From: Verrucomicrobiales bacterium
GTDB taxonomy: Bacteria > Verrucomicrobiota > Verrucomicrobiia > Limisphaerales > JAYPXF01
Reading direction: 5' to 3'
NCBI GenBank assembly: GCA_002715965.1
Contig: PBAL01000076.1
Span: 1-64,000, forward strand
Length of the DNA stretch: 64,000 nt
The number at the start of each line of letters is the position of its first letter. Positions within the stretch are counted from its first letter, which is position 1. Positions 8,638-17,288 of this stretch are shown here, one piece after another. The notes beneath the pieces are model-generated. The model searched no databases, had not been told where the DNA came from, and worked only from the letters and a program-made list of their open reading frames with translations. A program made the translations under genes and the position numbers.

Positions 8638-9387
8638 TCACGAATGCTGCCAACCGCGGTCGGCCAGAATTTCCTGGCCAGTGACAGCACTGCTGAGAGA
8701 ACTCGCGAGGAACACGGCAACATTTGCGATCTCACGTGGTTGCAGCAGGGTGGCGATGCATTGCCGTTCGCGCAGCATGCGTTTGATTTTCGGCGTTACG
8801 AATTGCTTCAACTGACGATCCGTCATGATCCATCCGGGCGAGATGGTGTTCACCCGGATGCCTTTGGGACCCAGCTCGCGCGCGAGGGAACGAGTGAAGG
8901 ATATGATGCCACCTTTACTGGCCACGTAGGCGGTCATTTCAGGTGGTGCGTTGTGGAAGGTGATGCTGCTGAAGTTGATGATCGACGATCCCTTCGGCAT
9001 GTGCTCGTTGGCCGCACGGCTGGTCAGAAAACAGGAACGAAGATTGCGGGCGATCAAGGTGTCCCAATCGTGGACCGACATGTCATTCAGGGGAATGCGT
9101 GGATCACAGGCCGCGTTGTTGATCAGGACATCGATGCGACCGTGCGTCTTGGCGACCGCGGCAATCCAGCTGTTGACCTGCCTTTCCTTCAACAGATCGA
9201 CCTTTCGAAACAGTGGCTGCCTGTCGTTCCCGGCGCAGACTGATTCAGCCGCTACAACATCAACGTCGCAGAAGCAGACTTGAGCACCTTGCGCGGTGAA
9301 CGCCTTCACCATCGAGGCGCCAATGCCATTGGCACCTCCGGAGATGATTACGACCTTGTCCTTCAGGTCGTGGAAAGTCGCTTCCAT
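8638..9387 (-). CDS. Short-chain dehydrogenase/reductase (classical SDR)
   Basis: A 249-aa classical SDR, from 'MEATFHDLKDKVVIISGGANGIGASMV' (cofactor motif GxxxGxG) through 'LINNAACDPR' (NNAG region) to 'SSITFHNAPPEMTAYVASKGG' with the Ser and YxxSK catalytic residues, ending 'VTGQEILADRGWQHS'. The acid after the second strand ('VCFCDVD') suggests NAD preference. The ORF-track start at 9501 reads into the preceding gene; ATG 9387 is used instead, 5 bp after the lactonase stop. This tight spacing suggests one transcript with the SMP-30 lactonase, consistent with oxidation of a sugar followed by lactone hydrolysis (inference). Confidence 0.9.
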   Translation of the reverse strand: MEATFHDLKDKVVIISGGANGIGASMVKAFTAQGAQVCFCDVDVVAAESVCAGNDRQPLFRKVDLLKERQVNSWIAAVAKTHGRIDVLINNAACDPRIPLNDMSVHDWDTLIARNLRSCFLTSRAANEHMPKGSSIINFSSITFHNAPPEMTAYVASKGGIISFTRSLARELGPKGIRVNTISPGWIMTDRQLKQFVTPKIKRMLRERQCIATLLQPREIANVAVFLASSLSSAVTGQEILADRGWQHS

Positions 9388-9392
9388 GCGGA

Positions 9393-10541
9393 TCACGAAA
9401 CGTGTGCACCGATCGCCTCGGTGTACATCGCGTATACCGACGTGCTCGCGGTCATGAACAGCCGGTTGCGTTTCTTGCCGCCGAAACAGACGTTGGAGCA
9501 TATCTCCGGCAGATGGATCTGACCGATGCGCTTGCCCTGCGGGTTGAAGACGTGCACACCGTCATAACCATCACCCACCCAACCGGCGCTCGCCCAGATG
9601 TTGCCGTCCTTGTCGGCGCGGATGCCATCGGCGCCCCCATGTCCGATGATCTTCTTGCCGGGATTCTTGGGATCCGGATATTCGAGTTCCATCGAGGCGA
9701 AGTTGCGCGGGTTCTTGAGGCCGGTGGTTCCGACCAGATCCCACACGCGAATGTGCTTGGGATGACTTCCGCCGGTGTCCGACACGTAAAGCTTCTTGTA
9801 GTCGGGCGAGAAACAAAGCCCGTTGGGTTTGTTGATCTCGTCGGCGACCTTCTTGATCTTGCCGGTCTTGTCGTCGAGGCGATAGACGGCTTCCTTCAGG
9901 TGGAGCGGTCCCTTGTTCCCCTCGTAATTCATCATGCTGCCGTAGCCGGGATCGGTGAACCAGATGCTGTTGTCTTCCGGATGAACCACCACATCGTTTG
10001 GAGCATTGAACGGTTTGCCAGCATATTCCTTCGCCAGAACCGTCACGCTGCCATCCCGTTCATATCGAACCACCTGCCGATGGCCGTGCTGGCAGGAGAT
10101 CTGCCGTCCCACCCAGTCGAAGGTGTTGCCGTTGCTGTTCCCGGATGGATGGCGGAAGGTGCTCACCGCCCCATTCTCCTCCAGCCAGCGGAGTTGAACG
10201 TCGTTCGGAATATCACTCCAAAGCAGATAGCGTCCCACTCCGCTCCACGCCGGGCCTTCGGCCCAGAGCATGACCGGGCTGTGATAGATCCGCTGGATTG
10301 GCGTGTTGCCCAGCTTGTATTTGCCGAAGCTCGGATCGAGCGCAACGATGTCCGGGTCCGGATAGCGGGTCGGAATCACTCCGGTCCAATCCCGGGGCGT
10401 TGCGCCAAAAGTTCGGGCGGCAATGGTCGCCATCACGGCTGCGCCGGCCCGCGTCAGGAACTTACGCCGGCCCGGATCAAAGGTCTCGTTCTCGAACGCT
10501 TCTGCCACCTCAGGGTGAATCTGGGTATTCCGCATGCGCAC
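9393..10541 (-). CDS. SMP-30/gluconolactonase family protein with Tat signal
   Basis: A 382-aa beta-propeller lactonase. The N-terminus carries a twin-arginine signal, 'GRRKFLTRAGAAVMATIAARTFGA', so it is probably exported folded. The propeller shows 'RIYHSPVMLWAEGPAWSGVGRYLLWSDIPN' (N-terminal metal Glu region), 'FNAPNDVVVHPEDNSIWFTDPGYG' and 'NKPNGLCFSPDYKKLYVSDT', the Asn and Asp segments that hold the divalent metal in SMP-30/gluconolactonases. It should hydrolyse a sugar lactone in the periplasm. The stop lies 5 bp before the SDR start, suggesting an operon. An alternative start is Met3. Confidence 0.9.
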   Translation of the reverse strand: MRMRNTQIHPEVAEAFENETFDPGRRKFLTRAGAAVMATIAARTFGATPRDWTGVIPTRYPDPDIVALDPSFGKYKLGNTPIQRIYHSPVMLWAEGPAWSGVGRYLLWSDIPNDVQLRWLEENGAVSTFRHPSGNSNGNTFDWVGRQISCQHGHRQVVRYERDGSVTVLAKEYAGKPFNAPNDVVVHPEDNSIWFTDPGYGSMMNYEGNKGPLHLKEAVYRLDDKTGKIKKVADEINKPNGLCFSPDYKKLYVSDTGGSHPKHIRVWDLVGTTGLKNPRNFASMELEYPDPKNPGKKIIGHGGADGIRADKDGNIWASAGWVGDGYDGVHVFNPQGKRIGQIHLPEICSNVCFGGKKRNRLFMTASTSVYAMYTEAIGAHVS

Positions 10542-10751
10542 GAGCTAAGCGGAAGAAACGGGTTTCTCAAGCTGGAATTTGCAGTCGAATCTCACCCCCA
10601 ACAGAGCCGGACCGAGGGCTCTCAGATTCCTCAACAAAAAATTTGTGCAATAAATGCCCCTCCTTATACTTCCAATCCTCCAACCAAGCGCCCCGCCACC
10701 GAGTGGTGATCGGAGCATCCAGTTGAAGAACACAGTAATACAAGCAGCTAC

Positions 10752-11153
10752 ATGAAAAAACTCATCGCACTCGCGACCGCATTCGTACTCGCCTCCACGG
10801 CCGCCATGGCCGGGGAATTCCCTGACATCAGCATTACCGAGCTCGAGAAGAAGATCGAAGCCGGCAAGGTCACCGTCATCGACGTGAACGGCGCCAAGTC
10901 CTTCAATTCTCGTGGACACATCCCCGGAGCGATCAACTTCGCCAAGGTTGGCAAGAAGCTCTCCGGCGCACTTCCCAAGGACAAGGACTCCTTGATCGTT
11001 GCATACTGTGGCGGACCGAGCTGCAAGGCTTACAAGCGCGCTGCCTCTGCTGCCGAAAGGTTGGGCTACACCAACGTGAAGCACCTCTCCGCCGGTATCT
11101 CTGGCTGGCTCAGCGCCGGCAAGAAGGTCGAAAAGGGTGGCAAGGCCAACTGA
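10752..11153 (+). CDS. Exported single-domain rhodanese-like protein
   Basis: A 133-aa protein with signal peptide MKKLIALATAFVLASTAAMAGE and one rhodanese domain: 'VIDVNGAKSFNSRGHIPGAINF' and an active-site loop 'YCGGPSCKAYKRAA'. The family Cys sits in the 6-residue loop of the single-domain group (CGGPSC), so it could carry persulfide sulfur in the periplasm. The Asp of the usual 'DVR' is kept and the Arg replaced by Asn. The gene stands alone, with a strong terminator behind it, and is divergent from the SMP-30 operon. The physiological sulfur donor is unknown. Confidence 0.9.
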   Translation: MKKLIALATAFVLASTAAMAGEFPDISITELEKKIEAGKVTVIDVNGAKSFNSRGHIPGAINFAKVGKKLSGALPKDKDSLIVAYCGGPSCKAYKRAASAAERLGYTNVKHLSAGISGWLSAGKKVEKGGKAN

Positions 11154-11172
11154 TCAGTCACTTATCCCACAA

Positions 11173-11202
11173 ACGCTCCGTCGCAAGACGGGGCGTTTTT
11201 TT
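11173..11202 (+). terminator. Rho-independent terminator of the rhodanese gene
   Basis: The stem ACGCTCCGTC / GACGGGGCGT has one T-G wobble and a GCAA tetraloop, and runs straight into a T tract. It lies 19 bp after the rhodanese stop. Confidence 0.9.
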
Positions 11203-11273
11203 GTGCCGAACGTAGCGGTGCCCTCTGAGCCGCCAAGTGAGTTCGTCGATGTGGTTCTTTACCGCAACCTGCT

Positions 11274-11310
11274 GAGATAAAGACAGGGATGAGGACAAAG
11301 ATTAAGAAAC
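11274..11310 (+). repeat. Short dispersed repeat, GACAAAGATTAAGA type
   Basis: The sequence gagataaagacagggatgaggacaaagattaag closely matches the stretch at 39993-40029 (about 85% by eye). Its core also occurs in reverse orientation at 39265-39283. It sits in the ruvB 3' flank and has no coding potential that I can see. Confidence 0.5.
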
Positions 11311-11347
11311 TGCCGGAGCGTCACAGGCAGGCCGCAAGTGCCAGGAA

Positions 11348-12367
11348 CTATAACAGCCGGCCCTGCTTCGGTTTGTGTCCGGATAGCTTGAGCCGGTCGT
11401 AGGCCAGCTCGGTTGCAACCCTGCCTTTGGGCGTGCGGTTCAGGTAGCCCTCCATGATGAGGTAAGGTTCGTAAACTTCTTCGATCGTGTCTGATTCCTC
11501 GCCGACCGCAACCGCCATGGAACTCAAGCCGACCGGGCCACCTCCAAATTTCACGATGATCGTCTCGAGGATGCGCTTGTCCATTTCGTCCAGACCGTGC
11601 GCGTCGATCTCGAGCATGCCCAGTGCCTTGTCCGCGGTGTTCTTGTTCACGCTGCCATCGCCTTTCACCTGTGCGTAGTCGCGCACGCGACGCAGGAGGT
11701 TGTTGGCAATGCGCGGCGTTCCACGACTGCGATTGGCGATCTCGGCCGCGCCCGCACCATCGATCCAGACGTCGAGCAATCGCGCAGCCCGTTCCACAAT
11801 GCCCTGCAAATCCGCGCCCTGATAATAGTCCAGGCGCTCACGGATGCCGAAGCGCGTCAGCATGGGTGAAGTGAGCAAGCCGCTTCGCGTGGTGGCTCCG
11901 ATGAGCGTGAACGGCGGAAGGTTCAGGCGCACACTGCGCGCGTTCGGTCCCTGGTCGATGATGATGTCCAGTTTGAAGTCCTCCATCGCCGGATAAAGAT
12001 ACTCTTCGATCGTTTTCTGCAATCGGTGGATTTCGTCGATGAAGAGCACATCGCCTTCTTCGAGGTTGGTCAGCAGTCCCGCAAGGTCTCCCGCCTTCTC
12101 GATCGTGGGGCCGCTGGTCGATTTCAGGTTGGTGCCCATCGCCTTCGCGATGATGTTTGCCAGGGTGGTCTTGCCGAGACCCGGCGGACCGGAGAGGAGA
12201 ATATGATCTATCGCATCTCCGCGTTGCCGGGCCGCCTGCACCGCGATTTCCAGCCGCTCACGCACCTTTGGCTGCCCGGCGAAATCGTCGAAGATCTGCG
12301 GACGAAGAGTGACCTCGAAGTCCGAATCGGGCTTGGTCAACACATCTGAAATCATCCGCTCTGCCAT
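11348..12367 (-). CDS. ruvB: Holliday junction branch migration helicase RuvB
   Basis: The AAA+ motor of the RuvAB complex that drives branch migration of Holliday junctions. The 339-aa length is normal. It shows '[23 protein letters not shown]', Walker A '[11 protein letters not shown]', Walker B '[10 protein letters not shown]', sensor 1 'IGATTRSG', the arginine finger region '[11 protein letters not shown]' and the C-terminal winged helix '[28 protein letters not shown]'. The start at 12367 fits the family N-terminus. No ruvA or ruvC adjoins it. It is divergent from a Gfo/Idh gene. Confidence 0.97.
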   Translation of the reverse strand: MAERMISDVLTKPDSDFEVTLRPQIFDDFAGQPKVRERLEIAVQAARQRGDAIDHILLSGPPGLGKTTLANIIAKAMGTNLKSTSGPTIEKAGDLAGLLTNLEEGDVLFIDEIHRLQKTIEEYLYPAMEDFKLDIIIDQGPNARSVRLNLPPFTLIGATTRSGLLTSPMLTRFGIRERLDYYQGADLQGIVERAARLLDVWIDGAGAAEIANRSRGTPRIANNLLRRVRDYAQVKGDGSVNKNTADKALGMLEIDAHGLDEMDKRILETIIVKFGGGPVGLSSMAVAVGEESDTIEEVYEPYLIMEGYLNRTPKGRVATELAYDRLKLSGHKPKQGRLL

Positions 12368-12458
12368 CGCGACTCAGCATGTGTGAATTGCCGGCGTGCG
12401 GCAAGATCGTTCGCAGAATCGCTCGCCCAAACGCGCGATGTTGTGTAATCCCCCTCGC

Positions 12459-13457
12459 ATGATCACCAAATTCGCGTTCGTCGGTTTTCGCCATCCTCAC
12501 ATTTTTGACATGTACCAGCGTTGTCGCGAAAGGGACGACGTCGAAATTGTCGCGTGTTGCGAGGAGGATGCTTCGACTCGATCGGAACAGGCTTCCCGGG
12601 ACGATCTTGAGATCACGCATGAGAGTTTTGCGGCCATGCTGGAGGAGACTGAATGCGACGTGGTTGCCGTGGGAGACAGCTACGGACTGCGGGCCGATCG
12701 AATCATTGCCGCGCTCGAACGCGGCCGCCATGTGATCAGCGACAAACCGATCTGCATTTCGTTGGCGGAACTCGACCGGATCGAAGAGGTCGCCAAGCAA
12801 AAGAACTGCATCGTGGGCTGCATGCTGGACATGCGCGATCTGCCGGTCTTTCTGGGTTTGCGCGAACTCATCAAGCAGGGAGAAATCGGTGAAGTGCAGG
12901 CGATCAGCTTCGATGGCCAGCACCCGTTGAACTATGGCAAACGCCCGATGTGGTATTTCGAGCCGGGCATGCATGGCGGGGTGATCAACGACATCGCAGT
13001 ACACGCGCTGGATTTCATTCCCTGGGCGAGCGGCCTTGCGATCAGGGACCTGAACGCCGCTCGAGGTTGGAACGGGACCGTGCCGCAACATCCGGATTTC
13101 CAACAATGCGGCCAGGGCATGCTGACGCTCGAGAACGGGGCAGGTGTCATCTTCGATGTCTCGTATCTCACCCCGGATTCCATCGGCTACACGATGCCCA
13201 TCTACTGGCGGTTCACGATCTGGGGTGCGGATGGCGTTCTTGAAGCAGGGTTCAATACTCCGCAAATCACGATTTTCAAGAATGGCGAAGACGCGCCACG
13301 GCCAGTCGAGCTTCCTGCCGGAAAACCGGGTTCGTATCTCGAATCGTTCCTGCAGGAGATCAACGGTGGCACCGATCTTCACCTGTCATCGGCCGATGTT
13401 CTCAAAGCCTCGCGGATCTCTCTTGAGGTGCAGGCCTTGGCGGACCGAAGCGGATAG
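12459..13457 (+). CDS. Gfo/Idh/MocA family oxidoreductase
   Basis: A 332-aa predicted NAD(P)-dependent sugar or sugar-acid oxidoreductase. The Rossmann N-terminus 'MITKFAFVGFRHPHIFDMYQRC' has an unusual glycine motif (GFRHPH in place of GxGxxG). It is followed by 'GRHVISDKPICISLAELD', the family E/D-KP motif, and the C-terminal beta-sheet domain. 'HGGVINDIAVHALDFIPW' supplies the family's catalytic-region Asp and His. The ORF-track start at 12396 is rejected in favour of ATG 12459, which places the first strand at residue 3. The cofactor-binding deviation makes the substrate and even the redox role less sure. No transport gene is adjacent. Confidence 0.82.
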   Translation: MITKFAFVGFRHPHIFDMYQRCRERDDVEIVACCEEDASTRSEQASRDDLEITHESFAAMLEETECDVVAVGDSYGLRADRIIAALERGRHVISDKPICISLAELDRIEEVAKQKNCIVGCMLDMRDLPVFLGLRELIKQGEIGEVQAISFDGQHPLNYGKRPMWYFEPGMHGGVINDIAVHALDFIPWASGLAIRDLNAARGWNGTVPQHPDFQQCGQGMLTLENGAGVIFDVSYLTPDSIGYTMPIYWRFTIWGADGVLEAGFNTPQITIFKNGEDAPRPVELPAGKPGSYLESFLQEINGGTDLHLSSADVLKASRISLEVQALADRSG

Positions 13458-13571
13458 GCATGTTCGAATCTCCAAACTACAGATGGTGGCGGAGCAGCGA
13501 GCGTGTGCGAGCAGCATTTCGCGATCAAGATTCTGATCGCCACTGCATTCTTCGAGCAGGGGCCAACTGAA

Positions 13572-14795
13572 TCAAGGCAGCCTGAACTTCGCCACTCCGA
13601 TGTGCGCCCGCAGGCTCGCGTTGCGCTTCTTGGAGCCGAAATACCAGAGCCAGATTTCGTTGTTGTGAATCAGCACAGCCGGACCTTGGACGGACCACGC
13701 ATCCCACTGGCCGTTGCGAGGTTCGAGAATCGGGTTGTTCGGGTTGCGTTCCCAATGAACACCGTCCTCGCTGTAGGCATGACCGATGGCACCGCGTTGC
13801 TGATCCACCCCTTCGTTGTACTCCCAACTCCCGAAGTAGAAACAGTGATAGCCGTGATGCGGATCGGCGATCACGTGCACGTGGCTGACCCACAACTCGT
13901 CCCAAGCGCCTTCCGGTCCCTTGTCGAGCACTGGCTCGGCTTCCCGCTCCCATTCGATGCCATCCTTCGAGGTCGCATATCCCATGCGAAAGGTCGGAAA
14001 CTTGCCGGTGGTCCACATTCCCAAACCGACATACCACATCTTGAAGAGCTTCTCTTCATCGTCATAAATCACTGAAGGTTCAAGCACTCCGCCGACGCTG
14101 AGGACCTCGGGCTTGGAAGGATCCCGTGCGGATGGTTTTTCCCACTCGTACTTCTCCGCGAGGACGGGACTGCTGCCATGCTTCTTCCATTTGATTCCGT
14201 CCTCGGACGTTGCCAGACCAATCGCAAAGGTCGTGCTGCCTTCCGGCGGCCGATCACCGACGTAGTAGAGATGATACTTCCCGGATGGTGTATGAAGAAC
14301 TGACACCGTCTCCACGCCAATCGCATCCCAACCACTCCGATTCGGACTCAGCAGATAGCGCGGCTCCTTGCCGGAGTCATCCGTCGCACTCGTCCAGGTC
14401 AGACCGTCAGGGCTTTCGGAATGACACGTGCCCAATGTAAAACTCCCGTCACCAAAAACCGCTCCCGCCGTGAACCACATTCGAAAACGATCTCCGTCTC
14501 GCATGACAAATGGATCACCCAACAAATCAGTTGGAATCAGGTTCTCGCCCTTCGAAGTCCCGACCGGTCCGTCACCCACTCTCAAGAACGGACCGGGAAA
14601 GCGAATCAGCGGTTCGCCTGGCTTGGGTTCCCGGGCCGCAATGGCCGGCTTGCTCTCCGCGGAATTCGATGGACGCGGTGCGGGTGAATACTCACGATTG
14701 TCGTCCTGCTTCTCCAGATGCTCCATCCATCCGCAAAAGGCACAGAACATTCCTATCGACACAATCCAGAACCATCGGTTTTTGGGCAGTTTCAT
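13572..14795 (-). CDS. Membrane-anchored five-bladed propeller glycosidase-like protein
   Basis: A 407-aa protein beginning MKLPKNRWFWIVSIGMFCAFCGW, a short basic stretch plus one membrane segment. The rest is built of repeated blades of the type found in glycoside hydrolase families 43, 32 and 130: 'GDPFVMRDGDRFRMWFTAG', 'HTPSGKYHLYYVGD', 'EPSVIYDDEEKLFKMWYVG' and 'SEDGVHWER'. Such proteins cleave or phosphorolyse glycosidic bonds, but I cannot assign the two catalytic acids with certainty. The long ORF starts at 14864; ATG 14795 is preferred because it places the membrane segment at the N-terminus. It is probably periplasmic and tethered to the inner membrane. Confidence 0.65.
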   Translation of the reverse strand: MKLPKNRWFWIVSIGMFCAFCGWMEHLEKQDDNREYSPAPRPSNSAESKPAIAAREPKPGEPLIRFPGPFLRVGDGPVGTSKGENLIPTDLLGDPFVMRDGDRFRMWFTAGAVFGDGSFTLGTCHSESPDGLTWTSATDDSGKEPRYLLSPNRSGWDAIGVETVSVLHTPSGKYHLYYVGDRPPEGSTTFAIGLATSEDGIKWKKHGSSPVLAEKYEWEKPSARDPSKPEVLSVGGVLEPSVIYDDEEKLFKMWYVGLGMWTTGKFPTFRMGYATSKDGIEWEREAEPVLDKGPEGAWDELWVSHVHVIADPHHGYHCFYFGSWEYNEGVDQQRGAIGHAYSEDGVHWERNPNNPILEPRNGQWDAWSVQGPAVLIHNNEIWLWYFGSKKRNASLRAHIGVAKFRLP

Positions 14796-14956
14796 TGGTA
14801 ATTTGAGTTGAGTTGATGACACTGCGGTCGCGCGATCTGTTTCAACTGATTTGACGAAATCCACTTGAAAACTCAGCGGTCCTCACAGCTGTGAATACGA
14901 TCCGTTGCCTTCGCGTTTCTTGCTAAACGCACTTGCCCGCGCCTATCCTTTGTCCC

Positions 14957-15526
14957 ATGCCCACCGAGACAAATCTCAAGCCTTGGACCGTCAGTGCCTC
15001 CAAGTATCTGATTCAGGATCGATGGCTCTGCATGCGCGCGGATACCTGTCTCACGCCCACCGGGGTGAAGGTCGATCCCTTCTACGTGATGGAGACGCCG
15101 AACTGGGTGCACATCGTGGCGATCGATGACCAGAACCGCCTGCTCGTCACCGAACAATACCGGCACGGCTCCAAGCGCATGCATCGCGAGATTCCCGGTG
15201 GCGTGATCGATTCGGAAGATTTCTCTCCACTGGATGCAGCCAAGCGCGAACTCGTCGAGGAAACGGGGTGCACCGCGGAACGATTTGAACAATTGCCGAC
15301 GGTCTGGGCAAACCCTGCGCGGCAGAACAACCGCATCTACACCTACATCGCCCACGGCACCCGGGTTGTGTCTGAGCAAAAAATGGATGAAGCGGAGGAG
15401 ATCAAGTTTGAGTTCGTGGACTTCGACCAGATTCTCGAAGAGATCGACCGTGGCGAGTTTTCCCACGCGTTGTTGATCAGCAGCGTCCTTACGGCAGAGC
15501 GCAGGTTGAGGCAGGAACAGGGATGA
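14957..15526 (+). CDS. Nudix hydrolase (ADP-sugar pyrophosphatase-like)
   Basis: A 189-aa Nudix protein with the complete box 'GGVIDSEDFSPLDAAKRELVEETG', matching G-x5-E-x7-R-E-x-x-E-E. The flanking 'LLVTEQYRHGSKRMHREIPGG' is typical of the ADP-ribose/ADP-sugar pyrophosphatase branch, where QYR and E-x-PGG are conserved. It should hydrolyse a nucleotide sugar or nucleotide-like diphosphate. ATG 14957 is used. The gene ends 16 bp before the IlvD/Edd gene, suggesting co-transcription. Confidence 0.9.
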   Translation: MPTETNLKPWTVSASKYLIQDRWLCMRADTCLTPTGVKVDPFYVMETPNWVHIVAIDDQNRLLVTEQYRHGSKRMHREIPGGVIDSEDFSPLDAAKRELVEETGCTAERFEQLPTVWANPARQNNRIYTYIAHGTRVVSEQKMDEAEEIKFEFVDFDQILEEIDRGEFSHALLISSVLTAERRLRQEQG

Positions 15527-15542
15527 GTTTTTTGAACCACCA

Positions 15543-17282
15543 ATGAAGGCCGAAGAGAACCGACTGAAGCCCGAAGAACTACGCAGCCATCGCTGGCTGG
15601 GGCCGGATGATCTGCGTTCCTTCGGTCATCGTTCGCGACAGAAGCAATCGGGATTCAACACCGAGGAGTTTGCGGGCAAACCGGTCATCGGCATTCTAAA
15701 CACTTGGAACGACCTCATCTCCTGTCACGCGCACTTCAAGCAGCGGGTCGAGGAAATCAAGCGAGGCGTCTGGCAGGCCGGTGGTTTTCCGGTGGAGATT
15801 CCCGTCATGGGCATGAGCGAGACGTTCATGAAACCCACGTCGATGTATTATCGAAACCTGCTGGCGCTTGAGACCGAGGAAACCCTGCGGACCTATCCGA
15901 TCGATGCGACCGTGCTCATGGGCGGATGCGACAAGACCACTCCCGCCCTGTTGATGGGCGCTGTCAGTGCAAACATTCCGGCGATCTTCATGCCCGGCGG
16001 CCCCATGCAGCGGACGAGCTGGCGGGGCGGACCCTTGGGAAGCGGCAGTGATGTCTGGAAGTACTGGGCTGAACGCGGAGCGGGTCGTCTGTCCTGCGAC
16101 GACTGGTGCGATCTGGAAAGTCACATCGCAGCCTCGCCCGGACATTGCATGACCATGGGAACGGCATCCACGATGACCTCAATCGCTGAAGTGCTGGGCT
16201 TTTGCCTGCCCGGCGCGGCTTCCATTCCCGCAACACATTCGGGACATTCCCGGATGGCCTCTGCCACGGGAAGCCGGGCCGTGGAGATTGCATGGCAAAA
16301 TCTGAAACCGCGCCAAATCCTCACGGCACGTTCGGTCGATAATGCGATCACCGCATTGATGGCACTTGGTGGATCGACCAACGCGATCATTCACCTCATC
16401 GCGCTTGCGCGCCGGGCCGAAGTTCCGCTCACGCTGGATCGGTTCGATGAGATTTCCGAACGGGTTCCCGTCATCGCCAACATCCGGCCGGCCGGCAAAT
16501 ACGTCATGCCCGATTTCTTCGAGGCGGGCGGGCTGCGCGGATTGCTTGGTCGCATCAAGGATTTGTTCGATCTCGCATGCCCGAATGTCGCCGGCACGAA
16601 CCTGGGTGAAGCCATTGGTGTTGCCGATGTCTACGAGGATGACGTCATCCGCCCACGCGACAATCCACTTTGTGAAAGCGGAAGCCTCGCTGTTCTGCGC
16701 GGCAATCTTGCCCCGGATGGAGCGGTCATCAAACCGCCGGCGGTCGAACCACACCTGCTCGAACATCGCGGCCCTGCGGTGGTGTTCAAGAACTATCCCG
16801 ACCTCAAGGCCCGCATTGATGATCCCGCACTGGCGCTGACCAAGGACCACGTCATCGTGCTGCAAAGCGCCGGTCCTCTCGGCGCGCCGGGCATTCCCGA
16901 ATGGGGCATGTTGCCGATCCCGAAGTATCTCCTCGAACAGGGCGTCCGTGACATGGTGCGCGTTTCCGATGCACGAATGAGTGGCACGAGTTACGGTGCG
17001 TGTGTCCTGCACGTCTCACCCGAATCACACAGCGGTGGACCGCTCGCACTCGTGGAGGACGGCGACATGATTACACTGAACGTGAACGAGCGCGGCATCG
17101 ACGTGGATATCTCGGATGAAGAAATGGCTTCACGCCGGGCTGCGTGGAAGCCACCGGAAAAACGTTTCAGCCGCGGCTACGGCCGCTTGTATTTCGACGA
17201 AACCACACAGGCGCATGAAGGCTGCGATTTCCGTTTCCTCCACGCGGATGGAAGTACAGACCCTGACCCCGAGATTTATTGA
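15543..17282 (+). CDS. IlvD/Edd family dehydratase (probable sugar-acid dehydratase)
   Basis: A 579-aa Fe-S dehydratase. It has 'GILNTWNDLISCHAHFKQRVEEIKRGVWQAGGFPVEIPVMG', the cluster Cys motif 'LMGGCDKTTPALLMG', and 'GHCMTMGTASTMTSIAE' with the next cluster Cys. It ends with the swivelling domain 'MLPIPKYLLEQGVRDMVRVSDARMSGTSYGACVLHVSPE'. The family includes dihydroxyacid dehydratase, but the N-terminus 'LRSHRWLGPDDLRSFGHRSR' and the neighbour encoding a DapA-family enzyme 6 bp downstream point to the arabonate/xylonate/gluconate group that makes 2-keto-3-deoxy sugar acids. No ilvB, ilvC or leu genes are near. The substrate is inferred from context. Confidence 0.88.
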   Translation: MKAEENRLKPEELRSHRWLGPDDLRSFGHRSRQKQSGFNTEEFAGKPVIGILNTWNDLISCHAHFKQRVEEIKRGVWQAGGFPVEIPVMGMSETFMKPTSMYYRNLLALETEETLRTYPIDATVLMGGCDKTTPALLMGAVSANIPAIFMPGGPMQRTSWRGGPLGSGSDVWKYWAERGAGRLSCDDWCDLESHIAASPGHCMTMGTASTMTSIAEVLGFCLPGAASIPATHSGHSRMASATGSRAVEIAWQNLKPRQILTARSVDNAITALMALGGSTNAIIHLIALARRAEVPLTLDRFDEISERVPVIANIRPAGKYVMPDFFEAGGLRGLLGRIKDLFDLACPNVAGTNLGEAIGVADVYEDDVIRPRDNPLCESGSLAVLRGNLAPDGAVIKPPAVEPHLLEHRGPAVVFKNYPDLKARIDDPALALTKDHVIVLQSAGPLGAPGIPEWGMLPIPKYLLEQGVRDMVRVSDARMSGTSYGACVLHVSPESHSGGPLALVEDGDMITLNVNERGIDVDISDEEMASRRAAWKPPEKRFSRGYGRLYFDETTQAHEGCDFRFLHADGSTDPDPEIY

Positions 17283-17288
17283 TCAAGA

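Noticed and set aside
9402-10709. 435-aa plus-strand ORF
   Set aside because: Lies over the SMP-30 lactonase, whose minus-strand frame has clear Tat and propeller motifs.
15543-17282. ilvD (dihydroxyacid dehydratase) assignment
   Set aside because: Possible by superfamily, but the adjacent DapA-family gene and lack of ilv/leu genes favour a sugar-acid dehydratase.
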